64,000 nt of DNA from Symbiodinium natans (GCA_905221605.1 CAJNDS010002224.1:583523-647522); one strand, 5' to 3'. Shown: positions 1-9,116, counted from the first letter of the stretch. Translations and numbers: made by a program. Notes: generated by a model not told the origin, from the sequence alone.

Positions 1-8
1 TAACTGAG

Positions 9-88
9 TCAAGCAAGCCCTGCCAGCAAAAAAATCACAGCGGCCTCGAGCAAGGTCCGCACTGCCACGACTTGCCGCAGGAACAAGC
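9..88 (-). CDS. Putative last exon of a membrane protein
   Basis: Read on the minus strand from an AG acceptor at 89-90, the frame gives a hydrophobic helix (core VVAVRTLLEAAVIFLLAGLA) and a TGA stop at 9-11. One base carried over from the exon proposed at 852-921 completes the first codon, so the two pieces join in frame as two neighbouring transmembrane segments. The protein family is not recognised. The same DNA is also open on the plus strand, so strand and exon status are inferences. Confidence 0.3.
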
Positions 89-96
89 CTCGGCCG

Positions 97-275
97 AAGG
101 ATCCATGCATCCCAGGGTTTAGGGTTTAGGGTTTAGGGTTTAGGGTTTCAGGGTTTCAGGGTTTCAGGGTTTCAGGGTTTCAGGGTTTAGGCCCTCAGGG
201 CCCATGTACCTTTTATGGTGTAGAAATGGGCCTGAAGGGGTTACCATATCGCAGCTTTAGGGCCCAAGTATAAAC
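97..275. mobile_element. Palindromic element family D, copy interrupted by telomeric tract
   Basis: The family D end (AAGGATCCATG at 97-107; GGGCCCATGTACC at 198-210) appears on both sides of a TTTAGGG/TTTCAGGG tract at about 113-190. The right part carries the family D interior (GGGCCTGAAGGGGTTACC, then TTTAGGGCCCAAGTATA). The flanking copies differ at about two of nine bases, so target duplication is only suggestive here. The right inverted end is missing. Confidence 0.45.
113..190 (+). repeat. Telomere-like tract, TTTAGGG and TTTCAGGG
   Basis: About four TTTAGGG units are followed by a block of about five TTTCAGGG units. The switch to a homogeneous variant block suggests local amplification of a variant unit. 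Confidence 0.95.
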
Positions 276-851
276 TAAATTATGAGTTTAGGGTTTAGGG
301 TTTAGGGTTCAGGGTTTAGGGAGAACAAGGGACCCTAATAAAGTCCCACCAAATAGTAGGAATCCCTTTTAAAAAAGGACCCCCAATACGGCACCCCTAA
401 TTTCGGAAACCCCGATATAGGTGCGTGGACCCTTGGGGAAGGGTTTTTAGGGCTTAAGGTTCAGGGCGCTTTAGGGCTTTAGGGCTCAGCGTTTAGGGCG
501 GAACCCGAACTTTAAAAGAGCCCCCCCCCCCCCCCAAAAAGGAGAGGCAAGCACCCCCCCACCCTCACTGCGAAGCTGCTTTTATTATGCTCTTTGCAAC
601 ATGCCTCTGCAGGGTTTAGGTTTAGGGTTTGAGGGAAACCCTGAACCCTGAAACCCTGAAACCGAACCTTCAACCCTGAACCCCGGATCCAAACCCTAAC
701 TAGGGTTTACGGTTTAGCGCAAATTGCGCGGTGACTGTTTACAGGCGCGAACAAACTAGAAACCTTATAAACACCAACCCTAAGCCCTAAACCCTGATCC
801 CTAAACCCTAAATCCAAAACCCTAAACCCTGAACCTCCCGCCCCCAACCAC

Positions 852-921
852 CAAGCGCCGGGCCCAAGAGCAGCATTGTGACGGTGCTGAGGACAAAGGC
901 CGAGACGATGAGGGCATCATC
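852..921 (-). CDS. Putative 70-bp exon encoding a transmembrane helix
   Basis: On the minus strand a good acceptor (TTTCGCAG) is followed by 23 codons reading DDALIVSAFVLSTVTMLLLG and a little more, then a GT donor (GTGGTTGG). The peptide is a typical hydrophobic helix opened by two Asp residues. The upstream intron side is telomere-derived sequence. It joins in phase to the exon at 9-88. Family unknown. An open minus-strand piece at about 1100-1185 could be a preceding exon. Confidence 0.4.
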
Positions 922-934
922 CTGCGAAATGTAG

Positions 935-1075
935 GTTCGGGTTTAGGGTTTAGGGTTTAGGGTTTAGGGTTTAGGGTTTAGGGCTCAGGGCTTAGGGCTT
1001 ACGGCTTAGGGCTTGGGGTTTAGAACTTTGGGGGTTGGGGCTTTGGGTTTTGGGGTTTAGGGGGTGGGGGGTTGG
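935..1075 (+). repeat. Telomere-like tract with degenerate G-rich tail
   Basis: Seven or so clean TTTAGGG units decay into CTTAGGG, TTTGGGG and related variants. Confidence 0.9.
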
Positions 1076-1979
1076 GATGCAGGGTGCCTTCCTGAAAGTC
1101 GCTTCTCAACAACACAACTCGCAACTCCGGGCAGCATGCGCGCACGCTGCTTGCTCGGAAGACGCCCAGTGCAGGGGGCCAGCTGGAGAGTTACCCTAAA
1201 CCCTAAACCCTAAACCCTAAACCCTAAACCCTAAACCCACTTCTCTAAAATGTGGTCCCTTTTGGGGTCCTGATTCTAAGGTGGCCCCTCTTAGTTCGAG
1301 TACCACAAAAAAGAGCGCCACACCTCCCTCTACGCGCTTTAGGGTTTAGGGTTTATAGGTGTAGGGTTTAGGGTTTAGGGTTTAGGGGGAACCGAAACCT
1401 CTACCCTACACCCTGAAGCCGTTAAGCAGCAAGAAATTTGAAAGTCCTGCACAAGGTAAGACGCCCCTGGCACCCTGACTCAGTCAATTCTGATCCTGGC
1501 ACCCATAGGAAGTAGGGTTTAGGGCTTGGGGTTTAAGGGTTTAGGGTTTTAGGGCTTCGGGTTTTAGGGTTTTAGGGCTTTTGGGTGTTAAGGTTTTAGG
1601 TTTTCAGGGCTTTAGTTTTCTGGTGTTAGGATTTTTGTCTTTCTTGTTTCATCGTGCTGTAAAGGAACCGAACCCTCAATAGAGGGGTACTTCGGAGTTT
1701 CAGACATTGACCTGAAGCTCCAACTTGTCAGAATCGCCCTAGAACAAGACCTCCCGGCCCCAAGCCCCATTTTAACCCTGTAAACCCTGAATCCTAAACA
1801 CTGCACAAAAGCAACATAGCAAATCAACTTACACAAACGTAAATACCGCACCACCGCGGCGCGTCCTTAAAAATCTCGCGTGCAACGTCCAAGTCCCACC
1901 TGGGGCAGGGGTGGCAAGTGAGCACTTCGAAAAACAAGAACAACTACACACATACATATATATATATATATGTACACAC

Positions 1980-2104
1980 ACACGTATGTATGTATGTATG
2001 TATGTATGTATGTATGTATGTATGTATGTATGTATGTATGTATGTATGTATGTATGTATGTGTGTATGTATGTATGTATGTATGTATGTATGTATGTATG
2101 TATA
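1980..2104. repeat. (TATG)n microsatellite
   Basis: About thirty TATG units with one TG interruption near 2060, flanked by TA and CA dinucleotide runs. Open frames on both strands here (Tyr-Met-Cys-Val or Tyr-Ile-His-Thr periodic peptides) are artefacts of the repeat. Confidence 0.98.
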
Positions 2105-2614
2105 CACACACGCACCACTACATACCTACAAATGTAAACATACAACAGACATATACATGAATATGTGTATGACATACATATCTATATATTACATCTATAT
2201 AGACTTTTCTTCCGATTATGACCACTGAAGCCTCCCAGTTGTTATGATCATTCACTTCTCGGCGGGGGAGGGTGGTTAGGGCGGAGGGGGGTGCGGGGGG
2301 CAGGGTTCGGGTTTAGCGTTTAGGGTTGGGCATGAACTTGGTGTCAAGATGCTGGGTTTAGGCTAACACCAACACCCTGGCAGTACATATTGCGCAGCGC
2401 ACACAATGTACATATTGCAGGCTAACTGCATACCACTTGTATATGTATATATATATATATATTATAATTATTATAATAATACTAGTTATTTTTATTATAT
2501 GTTTCATGCAGCGTGCATGCTACATCTATGTAATCAGCAGCAGTTGCCTGGTTAAAGTGCGCTACTGGTCGCCAGGTCTTGGTGCAGCTCCTGATCCCGT
2601 TGCCCAGGGGAAGC

Positions 2615-2704
2615 AAACAGCCCCGGTTTAGGGTTTAGGGTTTAGGGTTAGGGTTTAGGGTTTAGGGTTTAGGGTTTAAGGTTTAGGGTTTAGGGAAACA
2701 GCCC
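2615..2704 (+). repeat. Telomeric insertion with 9-bp direct repeat
   Basis: AAACAGCCC occurs at 2615-2623 and again at 2696-2704. Between them lie one or two extra bases and about ten TTTAGGG units. A perfect 9-base match directly at both edges is what an insertion with target-site duplication leaves. Confidence 0.75.
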
Positions 2705-3334
2705 AACCGCATGTCCACATTTAGTTATGGCCGATTGTGAGCAAACAAGTCGCGCGCTCTTATGACATTGCGTGTATATTTGCATTTGAAGCTGCGTTGC
2801 AGTACGTGCAGCAGATGTGCATGCGTGCATGCAACTCTAGCCAGACAGCGAATGTAGAAAATTATGGTGCAACTTTCGGCCGCCCTAAACCTAAACCCGG
2901 CCCAAAACCTACTGGTCCTTAGTAGGGACTGAAGGAAATAGGTAGTTACCTTGTATCCCCTAGTTGCATCATTCTGGCCTGTGCAGAGCCTGACAAAAGC
3001 TATTTATAGGGGTTTAGGGTTTAGGGTTTAGGGGTTTGATGCATAGTATATGGGGCGCGCAGCGGGGCGCTGCAGGGCCGGCGGCACGGGGGACAGTTGC
3101 GTGTCTGAAGAGAACACACCAGCTGCATGCAACTTAATACCCTAAACTAAGAGTTTAGGGATTAGGGTTTAGGGTTTAGGGTTTAGGGTTTGATGACGGA
3201 CTGGGCCTCATTGGAATCCTAAACTTCATGCTAGTTATAAACCCGAAGCCGCAAAATCTTAAGCGCTCACGAATAGAGTTTATGCAAACCCTAAGCCCGA
3301 AATCCCAAGCACTGGTGTAGAACAGCACCCGCAC

Positions 3335-3643
3335 CCGCTTTTGCACAGACTGCCATGGCAGGCGCTTCACCTTGTCCCCTTGCCACTAGCACCGGACCGG
3401 TTCGGAATCATCCCAAAATCCGGGGCAATAATAGCGCTTGCCTCTCACGCCAAGCCAGTCTGGGTCGCTTCACCCGAATCCTGCCACCAGAGCACCTTGG
3501 GCAACGTGGAAGCCGGCCAAAGGCAGCACTGTCAGCGCATTTGGCCGCCAACTCGCCTCGATTCCCTTGACAAGACTGGTCGTTCAAGTGCAGCAACTCC
3601 TTCAGATCTTTCACCTTTTGCAGCCGAAAACAGATCGCACTTC
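3335..3643 (-). pseudogene. PADR1 (PARP1-type zinc) domain, broken
   Basis: PADR1 is the third zinc domain of PARP1-like poly(ADP-ribose) polymerases, where it links DNA binding to activation. On the minus strand one frame reads KVKDLKELLHLNDQ, then CADSAAFGRLPRCPRCSGGR, the hallmark helix and first CxxC pair. About 13 codons later, in a different frame, comes YYCPGFWDDSEPVRC, the second pair of zinc cysteines, then a TAG stop at 3386-3388, then GDKVKRLPWQSVQKR, the usual end of the domain. All four cysteines are present, but a one-base frame shift in the linker (about 3434-3474) and the stop break the reading. An AG acceptor at 3644-3645 and a GT donor at 3472-3473 also exist, so tiny introns are a weaker alternative. 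No catalytic PARP domain is seen nearby. Confidence 0.75.
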
Positions 3644-3742
3644 CTGTAAAAACGGGCCACGTTGTACCCTTTTGCGTTCTTCTCTGGGACCACACTCCTG
3701 TCATAGGGCAAGGGATATTGCACCCCATGCTCGAGCACTTAC

Positions 3743-3800
3743 AAAGCTGTCCTGCCTTTGCTCGCTGCTCAGTTTCTTGCTCGTGGCACACACTGGAGCT
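3743..3800 (-). CDS. Possible exon upstream of the PADR1 domain
   Basis: A CTGCAG acceptor and a textbook GTAAGTGC donor bound 58 bases on the minus strand. One open frame reads APVCATSKKLSSEQRQDSF, a charged linker-like peptide that can join in phase to the PADR1 frame at a GTG codon near 3613 if an AAAAG acceptor is used there. The roughly 100-base intron is short. Function is inferred only from position. Confidence 0.3.
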
Positions 3801-3847
3801 CTGCAGGCTTGTTGAGCTAGTGCTCAAAGTGTAGTCGCACCTCGGCA

Positions 3848-3911
3848 AAACCCTAAACCCTAAACCCTAAACCCTAAACCCTAAACCCTAAACCCTAAAC
3901 CCTAAACCCTT
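3848..3911 (-). repeat. Telomere-like tract, CCCTAAA
   Basis: Nine clean CCCTAAA units lie directly upstream of the PADR1 gene fragment, in sequence that would be an intron of that gene. Confidence 0.95.
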
Positions 3912-5070
3912 TTTATAAACCCTAACTGCTATCATTGTTGATTTGCTTTGCTTTACCCGAACATTGTCGGCTGCTGAGGCTAAAGTGCCAATCTTCTCTC
4001 CTGGGTTTAGGGTTTAGGGTTTAGGAGTACTATACTGTAGTACTTTTTTGGGTGGCTTCTATTATAGCTACTTATACCTAAAAAGTATATACTTTTTCCA
4101 GGGTCTACTCCAAAGTAGGGTCTCTAGTTCGCTGGAAGCCGCCGACCATGGCCCGAGTCAGTGTCCAGAAGCGCCCGGCGGCCAGGCGCCCGACAGCAAA
4201 GGGCAAGAAAACCATTCGCGTGACAACGCCAAGGCCGGAGGGTTCAGGGCTTTAGGGTTTTAAGGCATTTGGGTAAACCCTAAACCCTAAATCGTCTTCG
4301 AAGTGGGAGCCATTCCGCCCCAAACCCGAAAGGGAAGCTCGGGACCCTTAAGCCCTAGGAACCCTACGGCCTTAACCCTCGGAACCCTTAAGTGCTACAG
4401 AAGAGTTGGGTTTAGGGTTTAGGGTTCAGGGTTTAGGGTTTAGGGCTTGGGGTTTAGGGTTGAGGGCTTTAGGGTTTGAGGTTTAAGGTACAAAAAGTAT
4501 GAGCCCTAAACCCTTAACCCTATATAAACCCCGGTGTATTACGCGAAAAACCACTTGTTCATTGGGTGACCATGAATAGTGATGACATCAGAGCAACAAG
4601 TTGGTTGGCAATGGTAGTAAAGGTGGAGGATGCGCTCCACTGGATCCGCAGGCACGAGGCCGGCTCCTTCTCCTTTGGCCGCTACCGGCCGCCGCCTCTG
4701 GTGCGTTAACCTCACGAAACTTCTGCAGCCAACGAAGAGACTCTTTCGGCCGCTCGTCCCCGTTTTGTGGTCGGACTCCCTCGCTGCGCTGGAGGCATCA
4801 TGGGAGCTGGCAGGATTCCATGTAGTGTTCAGTCCAAAGGCCTTAACCCAAGTAGCCCGAGTTCCTATAAAGCCCGAAAATCATAAACATGTGTATTGAA
4901 GGCATCACTAGATTGTGAAGCCTAGGGCGCTCTATGCTTTTCTTGAGCCATGTTGTCAAACCATGCTGCTTTGTGTGACACACAAACTGCACGTTGGGGC
5001 TATGTAAAAGTGTTTCATTCATACGAGCATCAGGTTAACAACACGCCCAGCATCTGCCTCCCAGGAACCA
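3912..5070. other. Short telomeric runs and an unassigned open island
   Basis: Contains small TTTAGGG runs (4005-4025, 4408-4480) and an island at 4560-4900 that is open in several frames on both strands. One plus-strand frame reads VEDALHWIRRHEAGSFSFGR before a GTGCGT donor-like site at about 4703. No family could be recognised and the coding strand is not clear. Confidence 0.4.
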
Positions 5071-5072
5071 GG

Positions 5073-5180
5073 ATTTAGGGTTTAGGGTTTATAGGGTTTA
5101 GGGTTTAGGGTTTAGGGTTTAGGGTTTAGGGTTTAGGGTTTAGGGTTTAGGGTTTAGGGTTTAGGGTTTAGGGTTTAGGG
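5073..5180 (+). repeat. Telomere-like tract, TTTAGGG
   Basis: About fifteen units, with one unit expanded to TTTATAGGG near 5087. No direct repeat was found at its edges. Confidence 0.95.
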
Positions 5181-5206
5181 TAACCCTCGAGCCCTTCACA
5201 AACTCT

Positions 5207-5390
5207 GAGGGTCCCTGTACCTATATCATATATACTGGGGCCCTCAAGCTGTTATATGGGAACCCCTTTAAGGCCCAAGGATATACCATAAGGGGACATA
5301 GTACATGGACCCTTACCGTAAACCCTAAACCCTAAACCCTAAACCCTAAACCCTAAACCCTAAACCCTGTTGGTACATGGACCCTTAGGG
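5207..5390. mobile_element. Family D palindromic element with telomeric insertion and 15-bp duplication
   Basis: Inverted ends are AGGGTCCCTGTACCTATA on the left and GTACATGGACCCTTAGGG on the right. The right end is present twice: GTACATGGACCCTTA at 5301-5315 and again, identical over 15 bases, at 5373-5387. Between the copies are CCG, then CCCTAAA units, then TGTTG (5316-5372). Uninterrupted copies of the element are at 6141-6215, 49548-49640 and 62037-62105. Confidence 0.8.
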
Positions 5391-5519
5391 CCCTTAGGGT
5401 TAAATCCTCCAAGAATCCCGCGGCACTACCTGGGAGGCCGTGCTCAAGTCTCCAGCCCATGAGCGCCACCATGCCACCCAACTCCGCTACGCGCAGGGAG
5501 TAGTAGAGCTCCGGCCTGG

Positions 5520-5628
5520 GGTTTAGGGTTTAGGGTTTAGGGTTTAGGGTTTGGGGTTTAGGGTTTAGGGTTTGGGGTTTAGGGTTTAGGGTTTAGGGTT
5601 TGGGTCTAAGGGTTTAGGGTTTAGGGGT
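5520..5628 (+). repeat. Telomere-like tract with TTTGGGG variants
   Basis: TTTAGGG units are interspersed with TTTGGGG, followed by decay into GTTTGGGTC. Confidence 0.9.
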
Positions 5629-5979
5629 GGTGGAGCTGTCTTGGGGCGTTTGGTCAGGTTTGGGGTTACAGTTGTTGCGTGGCCTTAGAGCTTCAGGGAC
5701 TGGGCGCAGGTGAGTTGGTGTGTTGTGCTTAATTAGGGTTTTAAGGCGAAAGTGTCTTGAGGGGCTCCAAAAAATGTGGCGAGGCTTCTTGTCGCGTACA
5801 CGTGTGTGAGAGATTTCGCCTCTGCGCCTGAAATGTTGTACACTGCGTCTGACTTATGTGCAGGATGTCGTTATGCCAGCTAGGCTTGCAGACGCCAAGC
5901 CCTAAACCCTAAACCCTAAACCCCAAACCCCAATCCCTGAGCCCCCAAACCCAGTATCGCAGTACCACCCACCATCTTA

Positions 5980-6082
5980 GTAGCCCAGTAACCATATTAT
6001 AATCAGGGCACCCTTTCGGGGGTTGGTTACTTTTATAAGGGAACCCATACCAAAAACAGGGTAAAGGGTACCACTGGGCTAC
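5980..6082. mobile_element. Palindromic element family F, copy 1
   Basis: Inverted ends GTAGCCCAGTAACC and GGTACCACTGGGCTAC enclose AT-rich arms with GGGTTGGTTACTTTTATAAG in the middle. Related copies lie at 31178-31282 and 32261-32357, with fragments at 58928 and 59645. No coding capacity, so it would be a non-autonomous element. Confidence 0.75.
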
Positions 6083-6140
6083 GAAGCCATCAACATCATA
6101 CGCAGGCTTTGTGACGTGAATGTGATGATTTTTCCGCGCA

Positions 6141-6215
6141 GGATCCATGTACCTATAAAGTGTATACTTGGGCCTGTCAAGGGGTTACTTTAGGGCCCAA
6201 GTATAGTACATGTAG
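6141..6215. mobile_element. Palindromic element family D, copy 2
   Basis: Inverted ends GGATCCATGTACCTATA and TATAGTACATGTAGG enclose TACTTGGGCCTGTCAAGGGG and TTTAGGGCCCAAGTATA. It is a compact, uninterrupted copy and serves as reference for the telomere-interrupted copy at 5207-5390. Confidence 0.75.
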
Positions 6216-6899
6216 GCAAAAAATTATGGTTCTGTGACTGACTGATTAGTATGCTTGCAATGATGGTTCTTCATATGTGATGGGGCGGGGAAGATTCGGA
6301 TGGTTTTGCATAGGGCTTTAGACGGCTTAGAAAGGCAGTGGCGATACGAATCGTACACACAGCCCCGATTCTATGGTGGCACTGAGAAGGATGGTGTTTT
6401 GACAGAGCCTGCTCCCTGCTTATAGCACCCTAAACCCTAAACCCTAACCCTGAACACTAAACCCTCAACCCCAACCCCTAAACCCTACAGCGCTTCAGGA
6501 GGCGGGATTTGTGCGTAGGCTACACACCTTGCTATAGCTTAAAGACCCCTTTCCAAAACGCCTAAAAGCCCCCCCTAAAGGCCCTAAACGCTAACCCACC
6601 CCCCTAAACCCCTAACAAACCTCCTGAAGACCCTCTAAACCCCCTTAAACCCCGCCCTAAATCCTCCTGAAGACCCTAACCCCTAAACCCACCCTAAACC
6701 CTAAACCCTGAAACCCTAAACTGCAAAACCTCCGTCAAAACCCTCGTCTGCCTCTAAGACCCCGAAACGCCGGAAGAACCCCAACTTTGATTCTTCTCCC
6801 TGAACCTTAACCCAATATAAACCCTGAAACCTGAATCCTAAACCGTAAACCCTGAACCTTAAACCCTGAGCCCTAAACCCTAAAGCGTAAGCCCTCAAC

Positions 6900-6951
6900 C
6901 TCCGGTGTGAAGCTCTATCTAAGATCGGTGCGGAAGCGTCATCGGACTGTC
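6900..6951 (-). CDS. Possible 52-bp exon, unassigned
   Basis: On the minus strand a strong acceptor (CTGGTTGCAG) precedes an open frame reading GQSDDASAPILDRASHRR, ended by a GTTGAG donor-like site. Beyond the donor the sequence passes directly into degenerate telomeric repeats. Too short for a family call. Confidence 0.3.
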
Positions 6952-7029
6952 CTGCAACCAGGAACACGGGACGTACTTGGGACGTTATTCAAGTTTGGGG
7001 CTTAGGGTTCGGGTTGCTTGGGTTCAGGG

Positions 7030-7096
7030 TTTATAAGGTTTAGGGTAGCCTAAACCCTAAACCCTAAACCCTAAACCCTAAACCCTAAACCCTAAA
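7030..7096. repeat. Head-to-head telomeric junction
   Basis: A degenerate G-strand run ending AAGGTTTAGGGTA meets GCCTAAACCC and a run of about seven CCCTAAA units. G-strand followed directly by C-strand is the arrangement left by an end-to-end telomere join, or by insertion of oppositely oriented tracts. Confidence 0.7.
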
Positions 7097-7125
7097 TTAC
7101 TGCTATTATTTGTGGTGTTGAATAC

Positions 7126-7194
7126 CATTCTTGAGATGATGTGTATCATTGCTATTGCAGATTCGATAGTCGCCCAAGCTCACGGCAGCTCGGG
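7126..7194 (-). CDS. Possible exon, unassigned
   Basis: The acceptor is CGCAG directly after a telomeric C-tract (minus strand); the donor is GTATTC. The 69-base open frame includes RAAVSLGDYRICNSNDTHHL. The upstream intron side is the telomeric tract at 7200-7300. It cannot be phased cleanly to the neighbouring piece at 7306-7375. Unknown family. Confidence 0.3.
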
Positions 7195-7199
7195 CTGCG

Positions 7200-7300
7200 A
7201 AACCCTAAACCCTAAACCCTAAACCCGAAACCCTAAACCCTAAACCCTAAACCCTAGGCCCTAAACCCTAAAACCCTAAACCCTAAACCGTAAACCCTGA
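7200..7300 (-). repeat. Telomere-like tract, CCCTAAA with point variants
   Basis: About thirteen units, including CCCGAAA, CCTAGGC and CCGTAAA variants. Confidence 0.9.
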
Positions 7301-7305
7301 ACCCC

Positions 7306-7428
7306 ATGTCGGATGTCGGCTGAACTGCCCGTACACAGAAGGGCCCTTTCGAGAAGTCTATAACTGTTCCGAACCCTGCACCCAGCCTTGGACTTGCTCA
7401 ACTTACCAAGGAGCAGCATGGCATGTTG
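7306..7428 (-). CDS. Possible two-exon coding piece, unassigned
   Basis: A 22-base microexon (7407-7428, acceptor CCCCTGTAG, donor GTAAGT) reads QHAMLLLG. It joins in phase to an exon starting at 7375 after acceptor GGGTGCAG, reading FGTVIDFSKGPFCVRAVQPT and on to about 7306. Both splice sites of the microexon are strong. The intron between them is only about 30 bases, which argues against it, so this may be a decayed gene piece. Confidence 0.25.
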
Positions 7429-7579
7429 CTACAGGGGTGTTGGGTCAAAGGAAGTAGGAAATCCTACACCCCAAACTTGAAACCCTTTTTTTGTGAATCT
7501 AGCCTTCCCAAAATACGAGGGGCTTCAAGGTGACAAGCTTAAACTCGAAACCCTTCAACTCTAAACCCTGAACCCAACA

Positions 7580-7682
7580 GAAATCCCTAAACCCCTGAAC
7601 CCCTGAACCCCTAAACCCCTAAACCCCTAAACCCCTAAACCCCTAAACCCCTAAACCCCTAAACCCTAAACCCTAAACCCTA
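7580..7682 (-). repeat. Octamer variant array, CCCCTAAA
   Basis: Homogeneous CCCCTAAA and CCCCTGAA units end in three normal CCCTAAA units. A related TTTAGGGG block lies at 7910-8090 in the opposite orientation. Confidence 0.9.
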
Positions 7683-7693
7683 GACCCCCCCCC

Positions 7694-7753
7694 TCAGCTG
7701 GCCTTCTCGAGCATGGGAGTCATCAGGCAAATGGAGGAGGGCAGAGCGTAAAC
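7694..7753 (-). CDS. Possible last exon, unassigned
   Basis: The minus-strand frame reads VYALPSSICLMTPMLEKAS and stops at TGA (7694-7696), just before a telomeric tract. A CGCTTCGAG acceptor-like site at 7754-7755 may open it, although the frame stays open further upstream (LGTLRFE). It looks like the end of a soluble protein of unknown family. Confidence 0.3.
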   Translation of the reverse strand, partial: VYALPSSICLMTPMLEKAS

Positions 7754-8435
7754 CTCGAAGCGGAGGGTACCCAGACCCCAAATGTAATGTTAAAAAAGTA
7801 AAAATGAGAAGAAGAATGAGAAGAATGAAAAAGAATAGAAATCATGTTATTAAAAATAATAATAATACTAATAACAATAAACAGCGGATTTTTGGTGTTT
7901 TGGGTGTGGGTTTTAGGGGTTTGGGGGTTTAGGGGTTTAGGGGTCTAGGGGTTTAGGTGGCTTAGGGGTTTAGGGGGTTTAGGGGGCTTGGGGGAGGGGG
8001 GGGGGGGTTTCAGGGGGTTGAGGTTTAGGGGTTTAGGGGGTTTAGGGGGTTTTGGGGGTTTTGGGGGTTAGGGCTTATGGGTGTAGGGGTTTAGGGTTTG
8101 GGGTTCAGGGTTTAAGAGCTTAGGGGTTCAGGGTTTCTTTGCGTAGGTAGCCAACTTTTTGGCCAAGACCTGGCACACCCAAAATACTTGAGGGGGGCAA
8201 CAAATGGCAGTGTCTGGCGGCCAGAAGCCATATCATCAGGCACCCAAAGAAGAGTGTCCGAAACCCTATAGACACTAAACCCTAAACACCTTGGCCTAAA
8301 CCCTAAACCCTAAACCCTAAACCCCAAACCGGAACACCTTTGGGGGGGGAGGGGGAGGGGTTTGAGGTACGACTGAGGTACATGGATGCTCAGGCTAAGG
8401 CTGAAGGTCCACAAAGCCCTGAACTCCAAACCCTG

Positions 8436-8557
8436 GAGGGTGGGGCCCCCTTACTAGACTAACTGTAGTTAAGGGACTTATAACCTAACTTAGGGTCCTT
8501 ATAACCCAATTTAGGGCCCCTATAACTCTACTTATAACTAGGGGGCCCCACCCTGTA
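8436..8557. mobile_element. Palindromic element family B, copy 1
   Basis: Ends GAGGGTGGGGCCCCCTTA and TAACTAGGGGGCCCCACCCT are near-perfect inverted repeats around repeats of ACTTATAACC. A shorter copy lies at 61099-61180, more than 50 kb away, with the same ends and the same ACTGTAGTTAAGGGACTTAT arm. Confidence 0.85.
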
Positions 8558-8961
8558 GACCCTACACCTCCAAGCAAGCATTGAAATTTTGGTTCTTTAC
8601 GAAAACAAGGCACCCCTACTGCAGACCCCTCAAAAATAGTAGGATCCCCTTATAAGCAGGCCCCCAATAGGGTACCCTAAACCCTAAACCCAAAACCCTA
8701 AACCCATGTGGATGCCCAGCTCCCGGCAAGGTTATCTCGGATAAGCCTGCCGGCCCCACGACCTGTGCTTGGAGGTTCAGGGTTTAGGGTTTAGGGTTTA
8801 GGGTGTTGGGCTACTTTGTGGCTTTTCACAGTGCAGGGTTCGGGGGTTAAGAAGCTCTTCAGCAGCAGTTCTGAAACAGAACATGCCCTAAACCCAAAAC
8901 CGTAAACCCTGAACCCTAAACCCTAAGGCCTCCCCTCTCAAGGGAGTCATACTCGGACCCC

Positions 8962-9116
8962 GGAGGTTCAGGGGTACTTAAAATAACAATAATAAAGGGT
9001 TTAGGGCTTAGGGTTTAAGGTTTAGGGTTTAGGGTTTAGGGGTACTTATAGCCTACTTAGGGGACTTAGAGGGCTTATAAGTAAAATGTGGTGCAAAGTA
9101 CCCATGAACCTCCAAG
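8962..9116. mobile_element. Family A palindromic element with telomeric insertion
   Basis: The left end GGAGGTTCAGGGGTACTTA is interrupted by an AT-rich filler (AAATAACAATAATAAA) and a TTTAGGG tract. Then AGGGGTACTTA resumes and the element continues to CCCATGAACCTCCAAG. AGGGGTACTTA is thus present at 8970-8980 and 9038-9048, identical over 11 bases. The copy at 39016-39135 shows the uninterrupted state at the same position. Confidence 0.85.

Larger units (their letters stand above)
922..3330. other. Region of telomeric tracts and microsatellites, no clear gene
   Basis: Holds telomeric tracts at 1193-1237, 1338-1385, 2627-2695, 3007-3035 and 3160-3195, the TATG microsatellite, and TA-rich runs at 1957-1974 and 2440-2475. 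Short open islands at 1085-1190, 1700-1765 and 2737-2890 have no recognisable product. A possible 27-base microexon with a strong donor (GTAAGA) lies near 1427-1455 on the plus strand, but nothing confirms it. Confidence 0.6.
5629..6899. other. Region with two palindromic elements, no clear gene
   Basis: Apart from the elements at 5980-6082 and 6141-6215, it holds a short telomeric run at 5899-5935 and C-rich degenerate heptamers at 6425-6890. A short plus-strand open piece at 5862-5900 (DVVMPARLADAK after a TGTGCAG acceptor) could be an exon but is too short to assign. Confidence 0.5.

Noticed and set aside
1829-2228. Open frames with Tyr-Met-Cys-Val or Tyr-Ile-His-Thr repeats
   Set aside because: Direct translation of the TATG microsatellite and its flanks.
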